From the NCBI GenBank assembly GCA_947247005.1, contig OX365948.1, forward strand, positions 1,054,001-1,118,000: a stretch of 64,000 nucleotides of DNA, in the 5' to 3' direction. Shown piece after piece: positions 1 to 41,900 of this stretch. Positions within the stretch are counted from its first letter, which is position 1; each line of letters opens with the position of its first letter. The DNA is from Spisula solida (Eukaryota; Mollusca; Bivalvia; Venerida; Mactridae). Below the pieces are notes generated by a model. The model had not been told where the DNA came from. It saw only the letters and a list, made by a program, of their open reading frames with translations, and did not search any database. The position numbers and the translations under genes are program-made.

Positions 1-110
1 TGATATTTCTGGGCTCCGTACCTCAATGTTGGCTGCACACCCATCAGGAGAGAAATAGTCTCCCCAAGGAGACTTGAAGGCAGGTTTCCTTAGGTAGCCA
101 AATGACCAGG
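1..110 (+). repeat. tRNA-derived SINE fragment (3' half)
   Basis: Resembles the reverse complement of 53040-53160 (GTTGGCTGCACA, GGAGAGAAAT, TAGGTAGCC shared). The tRNA-like head would lie left of the window. Confidence 0.55.
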
Positions 111-604
111 AGAAGTTAAAATGTCAAAGGGTGGCTGAATGGCTGAACTGCAGAAAGTAGCCCTCTAAAAATGGTTAACTTAACTTTTGATTAAGTTAGA
201 GACATGGACATATTGGCAAATTTTCAGAAGTATATAAAGTTTCAACATTTCTTCTAGCACAAGCTTTTGCTCACGAGAAATGCTACAAAGAAAAAATATC
301 TGCATGCCAAATGTCTAGAATTCAAAATTCACAAACTTTGCGATCTTCGGAAATATTCACTCCTACAGTATAGCCATTTAGACTATGAATCAAGTACATG
401 CAGATGTCAATATTTTATAGTATAATATGTTTTATAGTCATTGGAAAGTATACACTTTACATACACTTCACTATAGTACAAGAGGATTTTTTATTTTATT
501 CTAAGTGTATATACAAATGTACCTATACTCTTTAGCCAAATTTTTGATAATGCCATATTCTTATCAATCAGATCCTGAAACGTATCAGTAAATCTATGAC
601 GTTA

Positions 605-714
605 AAAATTAAGAGAAAATGAACCTTTAACCCCAAATCTTGACAATCAAAATGTGGCTTTTTGGAAATTTCAAGGGTCAAAACCCCTACTCCCGAGTCA
701 AATGCAACCCCTGA
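605..714 (+). repeat. Dispersed repeat, also at 37389-37493
   Basis: About 105 bp, with shared blocks GTGGCTTTTTGGAAATTTCA and CCCCTACTCCCGAGTCAAAT. The same orientation recurs in PTGES2 intron 4. Family unknown. Confidence 0.6.
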
Positions 715-848
715 ATATTATTAAAGAAATAAGCTTTAAATATAAGAGCCATCACAGACAGGTGATGCTTCCCATGGGTGTTTGTCACAGAAAAAATACT
801 CCAATTATATGGAAGAGATAACTTAATGAGATTCATTTAACTATAATG

Positions 849-1150
849 AAGTTTTAAATTGATATATCAAATACAGTACGAGTTATGGCATGAACATGAA
901 TTAAGTACGAAACAGTACCTAGGGGAATAACTCCAAAAATATGCAATAAGGAGTTAAGGTTCTTGGGCACTGCACATCCTCTCAATGAGATCTCTTTACC
1001 TAAGAAGTTTCAAAATGATATCTCTAATACTGTATGAGTTATGGCCCGGACAAGAATTAAGTATGAAAAATTACAAAGGGGAATAACTCCAAAAATATGC
1101 AATGACAAGTTATGGTTCTTGTGCACTGCACTTCTACTCATTGAGATCTA
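849..1150 (+). repeat. Two diverged tandem units of about 146 bp
   Basis: AATAACTCCAAAAATATGCA and TTCTTGnGCACTGCAC recur at about 146-bp spacing. The core resembles the 158-bp units of the element at 18049-20535, so this is probably an old relic of that group. No VARS1 exon was found between 1 and 1289. Confidence 0.55.
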
Positions 1151-1289
1151 TCCACCTAAGACGTTTCATGATGATACCTAACATACTTTTTGGGTTAGAC
1201 TCAGCACAAAAAATATCGGACGGAAGGACAATGCTCCCCAGAGTTTTCGAGGAGCACAAAAATCTTACTAAGCTACAAAAACAACTTAC

Positions 1290-29325
<28,036 letters not shown>

Positions 29326-29658
29326 TCTCAGACCTTTGGTCCTAAAGACACGTACAAAACAATATAAATGAAATCAGATCAGTACTTATGCTGAAATCAG
29401 TACAAAAACAGATTTCTGTGTGCCAGCATGGATTGCATGAGAAAGTTTAGGTCAAACCTTGAACCGGAAGTATTCTGAACACCTAATGCACAAATTAATT
29501 TCATAAAATATTTAATTATTTATTATTTTTCAATGAATTATACATTGCTGATTACAATATGTTATTGTGAACCCTAGAATGTTTCGAGAGTAATTTATTA
29601 TTTGATTTAATACGTTTTCAAAACCCCATTTGTGTGCATTCAGTTTTATATAACAAAC
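29326..29658. promoter_or_regulatory. Bidirectional VARS1/PTGES2 promoter
   Basis: Only 333 bp separate the two divergent start codons, so both promoters and 5' UTRs must lie here or use unseen upstream exons. CCGGAAGT at 29464-29471 is a full ETS/GABP core, typical of bidirectional housekeeping promoters. The PTGES2 ATG lies in AACATGGCGGC, close to the YY1 motif AAnATGGCGGC often found at the starts of mitochondrial and translation genes. No TATA box is evident. Function is inferred. Confidence 0.6.
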
Positions 29659-29934
29659 ATGGCGGCGCCCTTGCGACGACCGACGGTTCTGTCCAACGTC
29701 ATAAATTTACACAAATCGGCCACAAAAAGTCACGACGTTGGCCAAAGCTTATCATTTTTGAAGAAAACGATAAACCACAACTATTCCCGTTGTTATGGCT
29801 CTAGATCATTTACTGCTAGCCGCCGACATTGGAAAGCCGGTGTTTGGGCCGCTGTCGGAGCATCAGTTTTCGCGACTGGTTTAGCTGTCAAATCGCTGCA
29901 CGCGTTAACAGATGAGCGTCCTGTTTCCAGAAAG
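29659..29934 (+). CDS. PTGES2: PTGES2 exon 1 (start, membrane anchor)
   Basis: 92 codons from the ATG in a good context to AGAAAG|GTAATG. The sequence begins MAAPLRRPTV, is basic and serine-rich like a targeting region, then has AGVWAAVGASVFATGLAV as a predicted membrane helix. Length and order fit the N-terminal segment of the family. Confidence 0.9.
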
Positions 29935-32900
29935 GTAATGGTGCTTTAAAATGATTATTATAATGATTTAGCCTTTGCGAAAACTTTTTGAAACTGTCTG
30001 TCATACAGACAAAAATTTGCTTGGACTTGTCAAAGACCTAAATATACAAAGATTGGAAAAATCTGCCAAATCTTGCAATATCTCGCGGCAGTCTTCTGAA
30101 ATCTCGCAAAATCTCGTTTACTTTTAATTCCTTATATCTCCTGTTTTCGTGTACATAGGAAAAAACTAATAAGTTTATGCAGTAGATTTATTATTCTGCT
30201 TTAAAATGAAACCTAATTTATTGAAATCAGTCAAGAAATAAAACATTAGACCTCAAAGAGCCAGACCTACTCTAATTTTAATGGAAACTCCAATTTTATC
30301 TGAAAATACTCAGTTTGCCTCATTCAAATAATAATTTTCTAAATTCTATAAGAGATAGAAAAAATTAAGTAACATCTTGCAGTAGAAGAAACCTAGCTCT
30401 TCAGAATGAGATATTGGTAGCAACCCCAGATAAACCAATATCATATTGGTCATTAAAAAAGGATGACAAACAAAAGCGTTCATGCAAAATATCAGCATCT
30501 GCTGCATGCCATTTTGCATTTTCTCCCTGTTTTCACTTAAGTGTCCAATCTGTGTATATTTAGGTCTTTGGACTTGTGCAAAGATCACATGAGTCATGAT
30601 ACACAAATGGATTTACTACAGATAGAGAACGTCCCAAGGATTACAAAAAATAATAATTTATAAGAATAACAACCGTAAATAAGTTTCCTAAGGGATCTGA
30701 AATTAAATCTTGGAACCAATCCAAAACCCTTCGATTGAAAAATCATTGACCCGAAAAGGTCACAGAAAAAATTTGTTTATTTCACAATTTACGGATGAAT
30801 CGTCTTATTTATGCAACAATATTCCAAACACATAATGGACCAAATAGAAACCCAACATCGCTATATTTAACCAAGGGTTGCTTTAAATTAATCCAAATAT
30901 TTCGCAGGTTAAAACCTTTAAATATCCAAGATGGCGGTGGCTAGTGGCAAAACAATCGAAATGGTCTGTTCGGCATTTATCGCCACTGACGTACGCTGAT
31001 CGCCTTATTTCTTTTCCAAATGGTGGCTCTTATAGGCAAATTAGCTAAGTGTCGGTTCCATACTCACGTATTCTTTTGCTTTGGGAATTTTATTGTCCGT
31101 TGACCTATTTTGACAGCACACTAATTTGACGCCATCAAAAATCATACACTAAATGGATACTTTATTCTAAAAATGACGAATTATGACCTGAACTACTATA
31201 ATGTATTGCGCATGCTACGGTAATTATCGACGTGTCCGTTTTATCAAAGGTTTTACCGTTTAGTCGCGTTTGGTTAACTCTGTTTCTTTCCATCATTATA
31301 GGTTACCCGTTGTAGTTTATATCCAAAGAAATCGTTTTTTCATGTTAAAACCAAAAAACAAAGTGGTTTAAACATTCGCAGCAGATAGAGGACTTCCTAA
31401 AGATTACAAAAAATATTATTTATATTTATTAACAGCCGTAAATAAGCTTCCTTTAGGGATTTGAAAATTATGTCTTGGATTTGGAAGCAATCCAAAACCC
31501 GTCTATTGAAAAATCATTGATCCGGAAAGGTCACAGAAAATTGGTTTATTTCATAATTGACAGATGATTCGTCTAAATTATTTTAATATACAACAACATT
31601 CCAAACACATAATTGACCGAGTCAAAACCAACCTTTGCTAAATTTGACCACAGGTTGCTTTAAATTAATCCAAATATTTCACAGATTAAAAACTTGAAAT
31701 ATATATCCAAGATGGCGACGACTAGCAGCAAAAATAGCGTCACTGTGAAAATCACATCAAGTCTCGTAAAAGTTCGCGGATCGTGTTATTTCTTTTCAAA
31801 TTGATGGCTCGTAATCCTATTGGAAAAATCTACTTATTTGTCAGTTCCATTCTCCGGTAATCTTTGACACCATGTTTATTTGACTTCGCTTTAGATTTTC
31901 AGCATTCCCATGACATCATTTTTCCCGCAGTTCATTTGTGTCTGCGTGTTCGAAAATGTGATTTTTTCCTAGTTCCGAATATACTTTGTCTATAAATAGC
32001 TAATTTGATAGAAAAAATATAAATAAAAGGTAAAATAACTGCAGCCGACTTTGCTGCTCAGCCATTTTTAGCAAGTCATGTGACAGGCATGTGACCAGAT
32101 CCCTCTGTTTTTCACTTTCTAGTAGGGTGTATGCATAATGTTACATAATAAGCTATTTAACACAATGTCATGTAATTCGTAGTTGACAGTGCTCCAGCTT
32201 GACGGTTTTAGCAGGGCGCAGTACCCAGTTGCCTTTTTACTGCATCCTGTCGCATGAATTAAAAATATACCATTGTATATATTTCATGTTCTTCCAACAT
32301 TCGATGCCCGTGCAGCTATGATATCAGCAATTGCATAAGGTCAGACAAAGTAGCTTAGTTCAAGTCATCTATTTGGTATCCCAAGCATTACATGTTTAGG
32401 TCTGTAAAATGGGATAATACTCTTGTGTAATTGAACACCAATTAAATTTTTAGATTTGTTTGTCATTTATTGTAATTTGGGTCGGATTTTAAACCAATTA
32501 AATGACTGATGGTAGAGGCTAAAAGCTACAAATATGTTCATGTCAAAAAAAGGATTGATACAATTGAGAAAAATGGATGATACTTTCCATTGGGAATGGG
32601 TCCGTTTCAGGACCCAACGAAGGTGCAGGAAAACCCATGTCTTTACCACATACAGGTTTGACTATTTATTTATTAATATGACTTTCTATCATCAGGTGAA
32701 GGGAGTTGTTGATATCGGATCACAGAAGTTAACCTTGTACCAGTTTCAATCTTGCCCCTACTGTTGTAAAGTGAGAGCTGCACTGGATTATTTTGGATTT
32801 CCATATGATGTTGTAGAAGTGAATTCAGTTACTAAGCAACAATTAAAGTTCTCTGAATACAAGAAAGTACCTGTACTTGTTGTTGATGGTAAAATTGGGG

Positions 32901-35900
32901 ATTCAGAATTTACTCTGGTAAGTGAGAGCTTTATCTGTTTGTGTTAAATATTTTTCTTCCTTAGATTGTAAGATCAGCAAATATTTGGTTTCTGTTTAGT
33001 GATCAAGCTCTGGGGGTCTTATAGTAGGGAAAAATGAGACTTTCTAAAAGTTGGTGAATTTTTAATTTCTGAAAGGTGTGTCCATTTTCACCAAGGAGAG
33101 CTCACTTTACAGGAAGGTGTGTCAGTATTGACCAATGACAGGGTTCAGATAAATCACGGTCAGTATGTAAAAAAATATTAGGTTGATGAATTTGGTGGGC
33201 TCGTCTGGCATAGCAGTCATTTTTCTCCGGATCAATATTTTTGAGTTACATGTACCACTATCTCAAAAAACATGATGACTGTTTTATATCAGCCTACAGA
33301 CAGTCTAGTTCTAATTTGAAACTTCAGCCCAAGTGCTGATGACTTAGTTACAATTATTTGATTTTGTTCTGAGTTATTTGGCCTTACACATTTGATAGCA
33401 TGAGCAGATCCAGCTATTTTTCTGGCAGTTCTGACAAAGTTTTAAGTTGGGGTGCAGACTTAGACTGGATATAATTATTCTCAATCTGATATGTGCTTTA
33501 ATATTATTCTTAATATTTATATTTCAGCAATTCAATGATTCGTCGAGTATTGTGAGTGTATTAGGCAGTTATGTATTTGATCAAACCACGCCACTCACCA
33601 AGTTACACTCCTACTATCCAGGAATTAAAGAGAAAAAAGGGAGAAAAACAGTCTGGGATTATCCTAACAAATATTTTATTATGTATGGAGAAAACTTTGA
33701 TAGAAAAACCATGAACAAACCATTAAAGTGAGTAACTTTCGTTTAAATGAAGTTCATTATTCTATAGGTCTAGATAATTCAGTGCTTTTCCTTCCTCGAG
33801 GTATCTGTTACAGAATTCATTGTATCTGTATGAATTATGTGTCTCCCATATAGTAGGGGAGACATATTGATGTTGTGCTTGATGATTGGTTGGATGTCAC
33901 AATGTTTGTGTAAGCTGGTAATCAATCACATTAGGCCTTAAACAGCTATTTTCAAAAGCAATAACTTGGTAACCTATATTTGAAGAACCATGGATTTTGA
34001 GCTCTTTAGTAGTGTCCCAAAGGTGTTACGAAACACAATGAAATACAGAAAATAATGAATCATAAACAAAAAATGCACAATTTATAATCTAAGGGAAGTT
34101 TGTATTTTGTCATCTGTACATTTTACTACCGTAAATGTGATTTTTGGAATACTATTTCGACAGATACATTTAACAATCTGTCGTCAATTATTGGTCATTT
34201 GTGAAAAAAATTCAAATTCCTTGTAATTAGTCTATTCACTGGATGATCAGAAAAAAGGTCTTGGGAGAGATAATGTGGCTTTAACCATTGCTCGTTAATA
34301 CTTGGTACCAAGCACAGTTGTGCATATTGTCTGGAATTTTAGATCGGATGATTTTCATTGGAGTTATGGTCCTTTATGGTAGACATACAATTTTGTGTCA
34401 AAACCTCTTCTAGTGTTTTCTTGTTTGAGTGTCCGTGTTTTAGTATATTCTGTGAAGGTCGCAGCTAGGGCGTTAAATGTGTCATTCTGACGGTTCTGTG
34501 TTATGTTTTGTTTCAGTGATAAGATCAACAACAACTCAAACGCTAACAATGCTGATGATCAAAGGTTGATGACATTTCAATATACCTGCTTACTGTATAG
34601 TTAGATTGTTGTTATTATTACCAAGCTTTTCCTATTTTTGTTTGCTATGTTGTGTTTGATTGCTTGAAACCCTTCACAATGTGGTTTGCCAGGTTCTGAC
34701 GAGTTTTCAGTTTTTGCTTACCAGTATATATACAGTACCTTACATAACATATTAATGCACTATGATAATAATCTTGACAATGTAAGATATTTTAATGCAA
34801 AATTAAATTAGAGATAATTTATTTTCAAAATTCATTAAGTCTTGTAGCCCATCGGTTTATCATATCATAAAAAAGCTATCCTCACTGTCACACGTAATCC
34901 CAGGATCACGATAACTTAAGTTTGATGTCAATTTCAAAGTTTGATTACGATTTTAAAGTTAGTATTGAACTTCACTTATTAAAAATTTACATGGATCAGC
35001 TGGCTTTCATAAAAAAAGTAAAGTTTGATATTTAAACTAACTTTTGAATTCAAATCAAGTAAAACATGCTCGAGTTGGGTATGATAATTGCAATTGAGAT
35101 CAATCTGAAGTTGCTGTGATATTTCCAGGTAATGGGTGGCATCGTGGTCGAGTGGATTACGCACTTGACTACTGATCGAGAGGTCCCTGGTTCGAATCTC
35201 AGCCGGGACACTTGGTCATTTCTGAAACGCTTTTCAGTGTTTCCCACCCAACTATAGATGAACTGGTTGGAAACCCAGAGGTAGTCTCGTGTGTATCGGT
35301 GCTATACACCTGGCACGTTAAAGAACCAGGGAGTCTATTCGGAACGAGCTAGGTAAACGCACCCGGATTCCTTGTATCACAACTTTTTCTTCTACTCGCT
35401 GTCCCTTCGGCAAAAAAAACAGGACCCCATTGGAAATAAGTGCTTGTACTTTCATGGGTTATCCTTGACCGAAAGGCCTAAATAATTACATACATGGTCA
35501 CTGTGGTCAGTATGGCAAGAAGCTATATATACTTACAGACCAAGTTCTTGCCCCTAAAACAGTACAATGTAACATGGTGCCATGGTTTCTGTAATAGTGA
35601 TTTGATTCTTCAAAATTGATTTTCTCTGATGAATACTTACAGTAATTTACTTTTAGTAATTCCAACCCACCAGACACATTCAATCATTTGTGTTTGCTAT
35701 AATTGTTGAACTTTGAGGAGCAGACTAACATACTTGTATTGTAACCAAAGCTTTCTAGTAATATGGTAACGATACTACACTCACATAACTATTTACAGCA
35801 GCTGTTGGTCTCTCCTATGTTGAAAATGTTAGTTTTCAGTTATCGTGTTTTTGTTGATTTTGTAGTTTCTTTGAAAGTTTTGCTTTGTTTTATTGTTTTG

Positions 35901-38900
35901 CTTGTATAATGTTATCATGTGAACCTACGACTGGATTCCTTGTATCACACCTTTGTCTGCTACTTTCTGTCCATCAACAAAACACAGGACCCCATTGGAA
36001 ATAAGTGCTTGTTATTTTATGGAATATCCTTCACCGAAAGGTTTAAACAATTATACATACACATTGTGCAACATTCTGGTTGGCCTATGTCTCACACTGC
36101 ATGTATACTAACATTCATTTACTCCAGTATACAGCGATATTTGTCATTTCTTGTCTTGTAACTGCTTAGATTAACTTGTTCAAGCAGCTAATACATATTT
36201 ATTATACTTATTTGAATTCTTCCTTCCTTTCGGAGGTTACTATACGTAAGACCCCAATGTAGGCCTATACATGAGGTCTAAACAATTTTGGCTGGTATAA
36301 TGAATTTATATACTGTCAATTCACATATTTTCGTGGGTATTTTCTTGGGGTAGTAAATTTGTGGATTACAAAACATGGAAAGGTTAAACCATGTCATGTA
36401 TTTTGAAGTTCAATAAATCATGGGCATTAGATTTTGTGGTCGAGTTCAACAACGAAATCAACGAATATTCAACTCCCTCAAAAAATATTGAATTTACAGT
36501 ATAAATTAATCATTAATTATTTATAAATTAGGTACTTTTTGTTAACGTTTTATGAAACTATGCTTGTTGGACACCTTGAATTGTTTAATTGGTTACCGGT
36601 ACTCCTATTTTCTAAACACGTTTGCTAATCATGATCGTTGTACATGTACTTAGTTTTACAACTATCGCTATTGGTATTAATCTCAATTATGAATATTTTT
36701 TTATTTTACAGAGACGAAAGAAAATGGCGGAAATGGACGGATGATATTTTAATGCATACAATTTCACCCAATGTATATAGAACGCCATCAGAATCTTTAG
36801 AAGCGTTTCATCATTTTGCTGAGTGGGGAGAGTGGGACAAGAATTTCTCCAAATTTCAACAATTCTGTGTGGTATATGTCGGAGCATTTGCTATGTATTT
36901 CATCGGAAAACTAGTCAAGAGAAAGTGAGTGCTTTGTGAAGATGTAATATTCAGTCCGTCTGTCCGTCAAACAATCTGGATCCTGACATAACTCAAACAG
37001 TTCCCAAGCTAGGCTTATGAAACTTGGTATGTGGATAGGGGGCAATAAGGGGATTATGCACGTCTAAAAATATTTTGATTGTGACAAACATTGTGGTTGC
37101 TATGGCAACAGAAAGAGTGAAAATATGCCCAAATCTGGATCCTGCCATAACTCAAACAGTTTCCAAGCTAGGTTTATGAACTTGATATGTGGATAGGGGG
37201 CAATAAGGGGATAATGCATGTCTAAAAATATTTTGATTCTGACAAAAATTGTGGTTGCTATGGCAACAGAAACATTGAAAATGGCCTCAAACCGGTAGGG
37301 GACTTCTGTATTGCTTGCAATTCTTAATTACTTGTTTTGACAGTCATGACTAAATTTTACCATTTTATAGGCAATATACCCATGATTTTAAGAGAAAATG
37401 ACCCTTCAATCCAAAATCTTGAGGGTCAAATGTGGCTTTTTGGAAATTTCAAGGGTCATAACCCCTACTCCCGAGTCAAATAGAACCCCTGGTTATGTAT
37501 CTGTTGATGCAGAGAATTTACTTGTATTATCAATTGATCATCTTTCAATGTATAGCTAAAGTTAACAGCTTTGGGCCCTAGGTCGCTCACCTGTCGTAGT
37601 TGTGCATGCAAGCTCCTGTGGTTACCTACATAACCATTTACATTTTCTGAATAAGATTCAAGATAATTCAGCCTTTATTGCAAGGTGTTTTTAGCTCACC
37701 TGTCACAAAGTGACAGAGTGAGCTTTTGTGATCACTCTTCGTCCGTCGTCCGTCGTCCGTCCGTCCGTCCGTCAACAATTGGCTTGTGTAGACACTAGAG
37801 GTCACAATTTTAGCCTAATCCCTATGAAACTTGGTCACAATGATCATCTCAACAAAATCTAGGCCAAGTTCGATATTGGGTCATCTGGGGTCAAAAACTA
37901 GGTCACTAGGTCAAATTATAGAAAAACCTTGTGTAGTCACTAGAGGTCACAATTTTGACTTAATATTTATGAAACTTGGTCACAATGATCATCCTAACAA
38001 AATCTAAGTCAAGTTCGATATTGGGTCATCCGGGGTCAAAAACTAGGTCACAAGGTCAAATCATAGAAAAACCTTGTGTAGTCACTAGAGGTCACATTTT
38101 TGAATGAATCTTTATGAAACTTGGTCACAATGATCATCTCAACAAAATCTAGGTCAAGTTCGATATTGGGTTAACCGGGGTCAAAAACTAGGTCACCAGG
38201 TCAAATCATAGAAAAACCTTGTGTAGTCACTAGAGGTCACAGTTTTAGCATAATCTTTACGAAACTTGGTCACAATGATCAACACAACAAAATCTAAGTC
38301 AAGTTCGATATTGGGTCATCTGGGGTCAAAAACTAGGTCACAAGGTCAAATCATAGAAAAACCTTGCGTAGTCACTAGAGGTCACAGTTTTGACCTGATC
38401 GTTACGAAACTTGTTTACAATGATCATAACAACAAAATCTAGGTCAAGTTCGATATTGGGTCATCTGGGGTCAAAAACTAGGTCACATTGTCAAATCATA
38501 GAAAAACCTTGCATAGTCACTAGAGGTCACAATTTTGGTCTAATCTTTATGAAACTCGGTCACAATGATCATCTCAACAAAATCTAGATCAAGTTTGATA
38601 TTGGGTGATCCGGGGTAAAAAACTAGGTCACAAGGTCAAATAATAGAAAAACCTTGTGTAGTCACTAGAGGTCATAGTTTTGGCTTGATCTTTAAGAAAC
38701 TTGGTCACAATGATCATCTCAACAAAATCTAGGTCAAGTTCGATATTGGGTCATCTGGGGTAAAAAAGTAGGTCATTAAGTCAATCATACAAAAACCTTG
38801 TGTAGTCACTAGAGGTCACAATATTGGCCTAATCTGTATAAAACTTAGTCACAATGACCATCTCAACAAAATCTAGGTCAAGTTCGACAGGTGAGCGACC

Positions 38901-41900
38901 TAGGGCCCTTTGGGCCCTCTTGTTTATGATTTGATCTTGTGACCTTGTTTTTGACCCCTGATAACCCAATATCCAACTTGACATTGATTCTATTGAGATG
39001 ATCATTGTGACAAGTTTCATGAAGATTGGCGGAATTCGTGACCTCAAGTGACTGCACAAGGTTTTTCTATGATTTAATCTAGTGACCTAGTTTTTGTCTC
39101 CAGATGACCATATATCATACTTGACCTAGATTTTGTTGAGATGATCATTGTGACCAAATTTCATGAAGATGAGGCTAAAATTGTGACCTTTCGTGACTAC
39201 ACAAGGTTTCTCTATGATTTGACCTTATGATCTAGTTTTTGACCCCTTATGACCCAAGATTTTGTTTAGATGATCATTGTGACAGAGTTTCATAAAGATA
39301 ACTGGTAGGTCAAATTTGTTACCTCTAGTGACTACACAAGGTTTTTTATTATTTGACCTTGTGACCTAATTTTTGACCCTGGATGACCCAATATCATACT
39401 TTTGTTCAGATGATCATAGTGACTGAGTTTCATAAAGATGAGGCCAAAATTGTGACCTCTAATGAATACACAAGGTTTTTCTTTGATTTGACATTGTGAC
39501 CTAGTTTTGAACCTGGATGACCCAATATCAAACTTTACCTAAATTTTGTTCAAATGATTATTGGAGACAAGTTTCATAACAATTAGGTCAAAATTGTGAC
39601 GTCTAGTGACTACACAATATTTTTCTATGATTTGGCGTAGTGACCTAAGTTTTTGACCCAGGATGACCTTATATCGAAATTGACATAGATTTTGTTTAGA
39701 TGATTATTGTGGTCAAGTTTCCTAAAGATTAGGCCAAAATGTTCAAGTCTTGGCATATGAATTTTACGTAATATGCCCAAATCTGGATCCTGCCATTACT
39801 CAAACAGTTTTAAAGCTAGGTTTATGAAACTTGATATGTGGATAGGGTGCAATGAGGGGATTATGCTCGTCCAAAAATATTTCTGATTCTGACAAAAATT
39901 GTGGTTGCTATGGCGACAGAAAGAGTGAAAATATGCCCAAATCTGGATCCTGCCATTACTCAAACAGTTTTAAAGCTAGGTTTATGAAACTTGATATGTG
40001 GATAGGGTGCAATGAGGGGATTATGCTTGTCCAAAAATATTTCTGATTCTGACCAAAATTGTGGTTGCTATGGCAACAGAAACATTGAAAATGGCTTAAA
40101 ACCGGTAGGGGACTTCTGTATTGCCTGCAATTCTTAATTACTTGTTTGTCCAAATGATCCCCCTTTTTCGACTTAGAAACCCCAACCTCTATACAGCAGA
40201 GGTAAATGCTGCTGTTATGAAGCATTATGTTTTGAAAATATAATGGTTGTACTATCCCAGCATGGTGCTGCAAATAGTGGAGAACGCTGTTCATGGACAG
40301 CTCTTGTTAAAAGTTGGCTAGTGAGGACATTTTCATTAGTACACGTACAGTAGGTTTTGAGAAAATGCATAACAATAGCAGAATTCCTAGTTATTCTGGT
40401 GGTACATGCTGCTGTTGTAACTTGCATGATTCAACAGTTTGTGTTATATTCATGCGAATTGCTCTACATCATATTTCAGATATAAGATAAAGGATAATCC
40501 CCGGGAGTCCCTGTATGATGCGTGTGATGAATGGATGGAAGCTGTAGGTGATAATCCGTACCTTGGAGACGGCAGACCAAATCTAGCAGATCTAGTAAGT
40601 CTACATAATCAAACTGACTGTAAACAATTCTGGCAGATCTAGTAAGGCAATATACTATAGCTGACTGTAAACAATTGTTATACCCCCGCACAACCAGTTG
40701 TAATGGGGGTATACTGGATTCAGCTTGTCCGTCCGTCTGTTTGTCCATAGACTCATTCTTGTGGACGCAACTCCTCCTACAGTTTTGGCAGGATTTCGCT
40801 CAAACTTTCACAGATGAACAACCTCAACAAATAGATGTGCATGAAGAAAGGAATTTTGGCAGAATTATGGCCCTTTGCTGACGGGGGTATTTTAGTCTGC
40901 CGAATGGCGACAGCTCTAGTTTAAAGCTGAAACTACTCACCTAGGTTAGTGTTGGTTTTCTAGTCACTTGTCACTTTTGGTTGAGAAATTAAGCATGCAG
41001 AATTAGAAAGTAAAGGCAATTCTGGTTAGGTCTGTTTCAGGCAAAATGGCTAGGGGGACATGAGTAGCAGTCCAAAACATACTTCACCCACAGAAGTAAA
41101 TTTCTACCATCAGTCTTTTATTATTAAATTCTCCTGACACCCCACCCACAGATTTATAATATATTTTCTGTTCTCACCCCTAGCCAGTTTGTCCGTAAAT
41201 AAGCCTTTTAATGTTTGTAAATTGACAGGAAATTTAAATGGCTTTTCAGCTGCCTACTGGCTCCAGTCATGTTGATCTTGTGTAGTCAGATCTCAGCTGC
41301 CTACTGGCTCCAGTCATGTTGATCTTGTGTAGTCAGATCTCAGCTGCCTACTGGCTCCAGTCATGTTGATCTTGTGACGTGTAGTCTGATCTCAGCTGCC
41401 TACTGGCTCCAGTCATGTTGATCTTGTGTAGTTTGATCTCATTTGATGTTTAGCTTGAACATTTGTTATTGTTTATTATACATGTAGTATAATGCAATTA
41501 CGTGTTCAACTTAAATAATACTGTAAAATCATTTGATTTTTATGCCCCCGTATCGATAGATCGGGAGGCATATAGTGATTCACCTGTCCGTCCGTTCGGT
41601 TAACCCAAATGGACCGTTTCTTCTAGCATCATTATGGCTTGCTACAAAGCTTCCATACTTGCATGGATGTTGTATAAGGACACTCTCCACCAACTGTATC
41701 ACCTGACTCCATTTTGACCTTCACCTTGACCTAATTTTGGACTTAGACTTAATGAAGGGCCAAATTCTTGGTTAACCCAAATTGACCATTTCTTCTAGCA
41801 TTATTATGGATTGCTACAAAGCTTTCATACTTGCATGGATCTTGTATTTGAACATTCTCCACACACCTATATCACCTAACCTCATTTTGACCTTCACATT

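Noticed and set aside
35138..35210. tRNA gene with good A and B boxes
   Set aside because: The acceptor arms do not pair and the sequence continues into a SINE body with a truncated relative at 35930.
36947..40145. One large transposon bounded by the two similar CCGGTAGGGG tails
   Set aside because: The tails are in the same orientation, each preceded by its own core units, and Helitron-like copies between them have their own ends; two separate copies are simpler.
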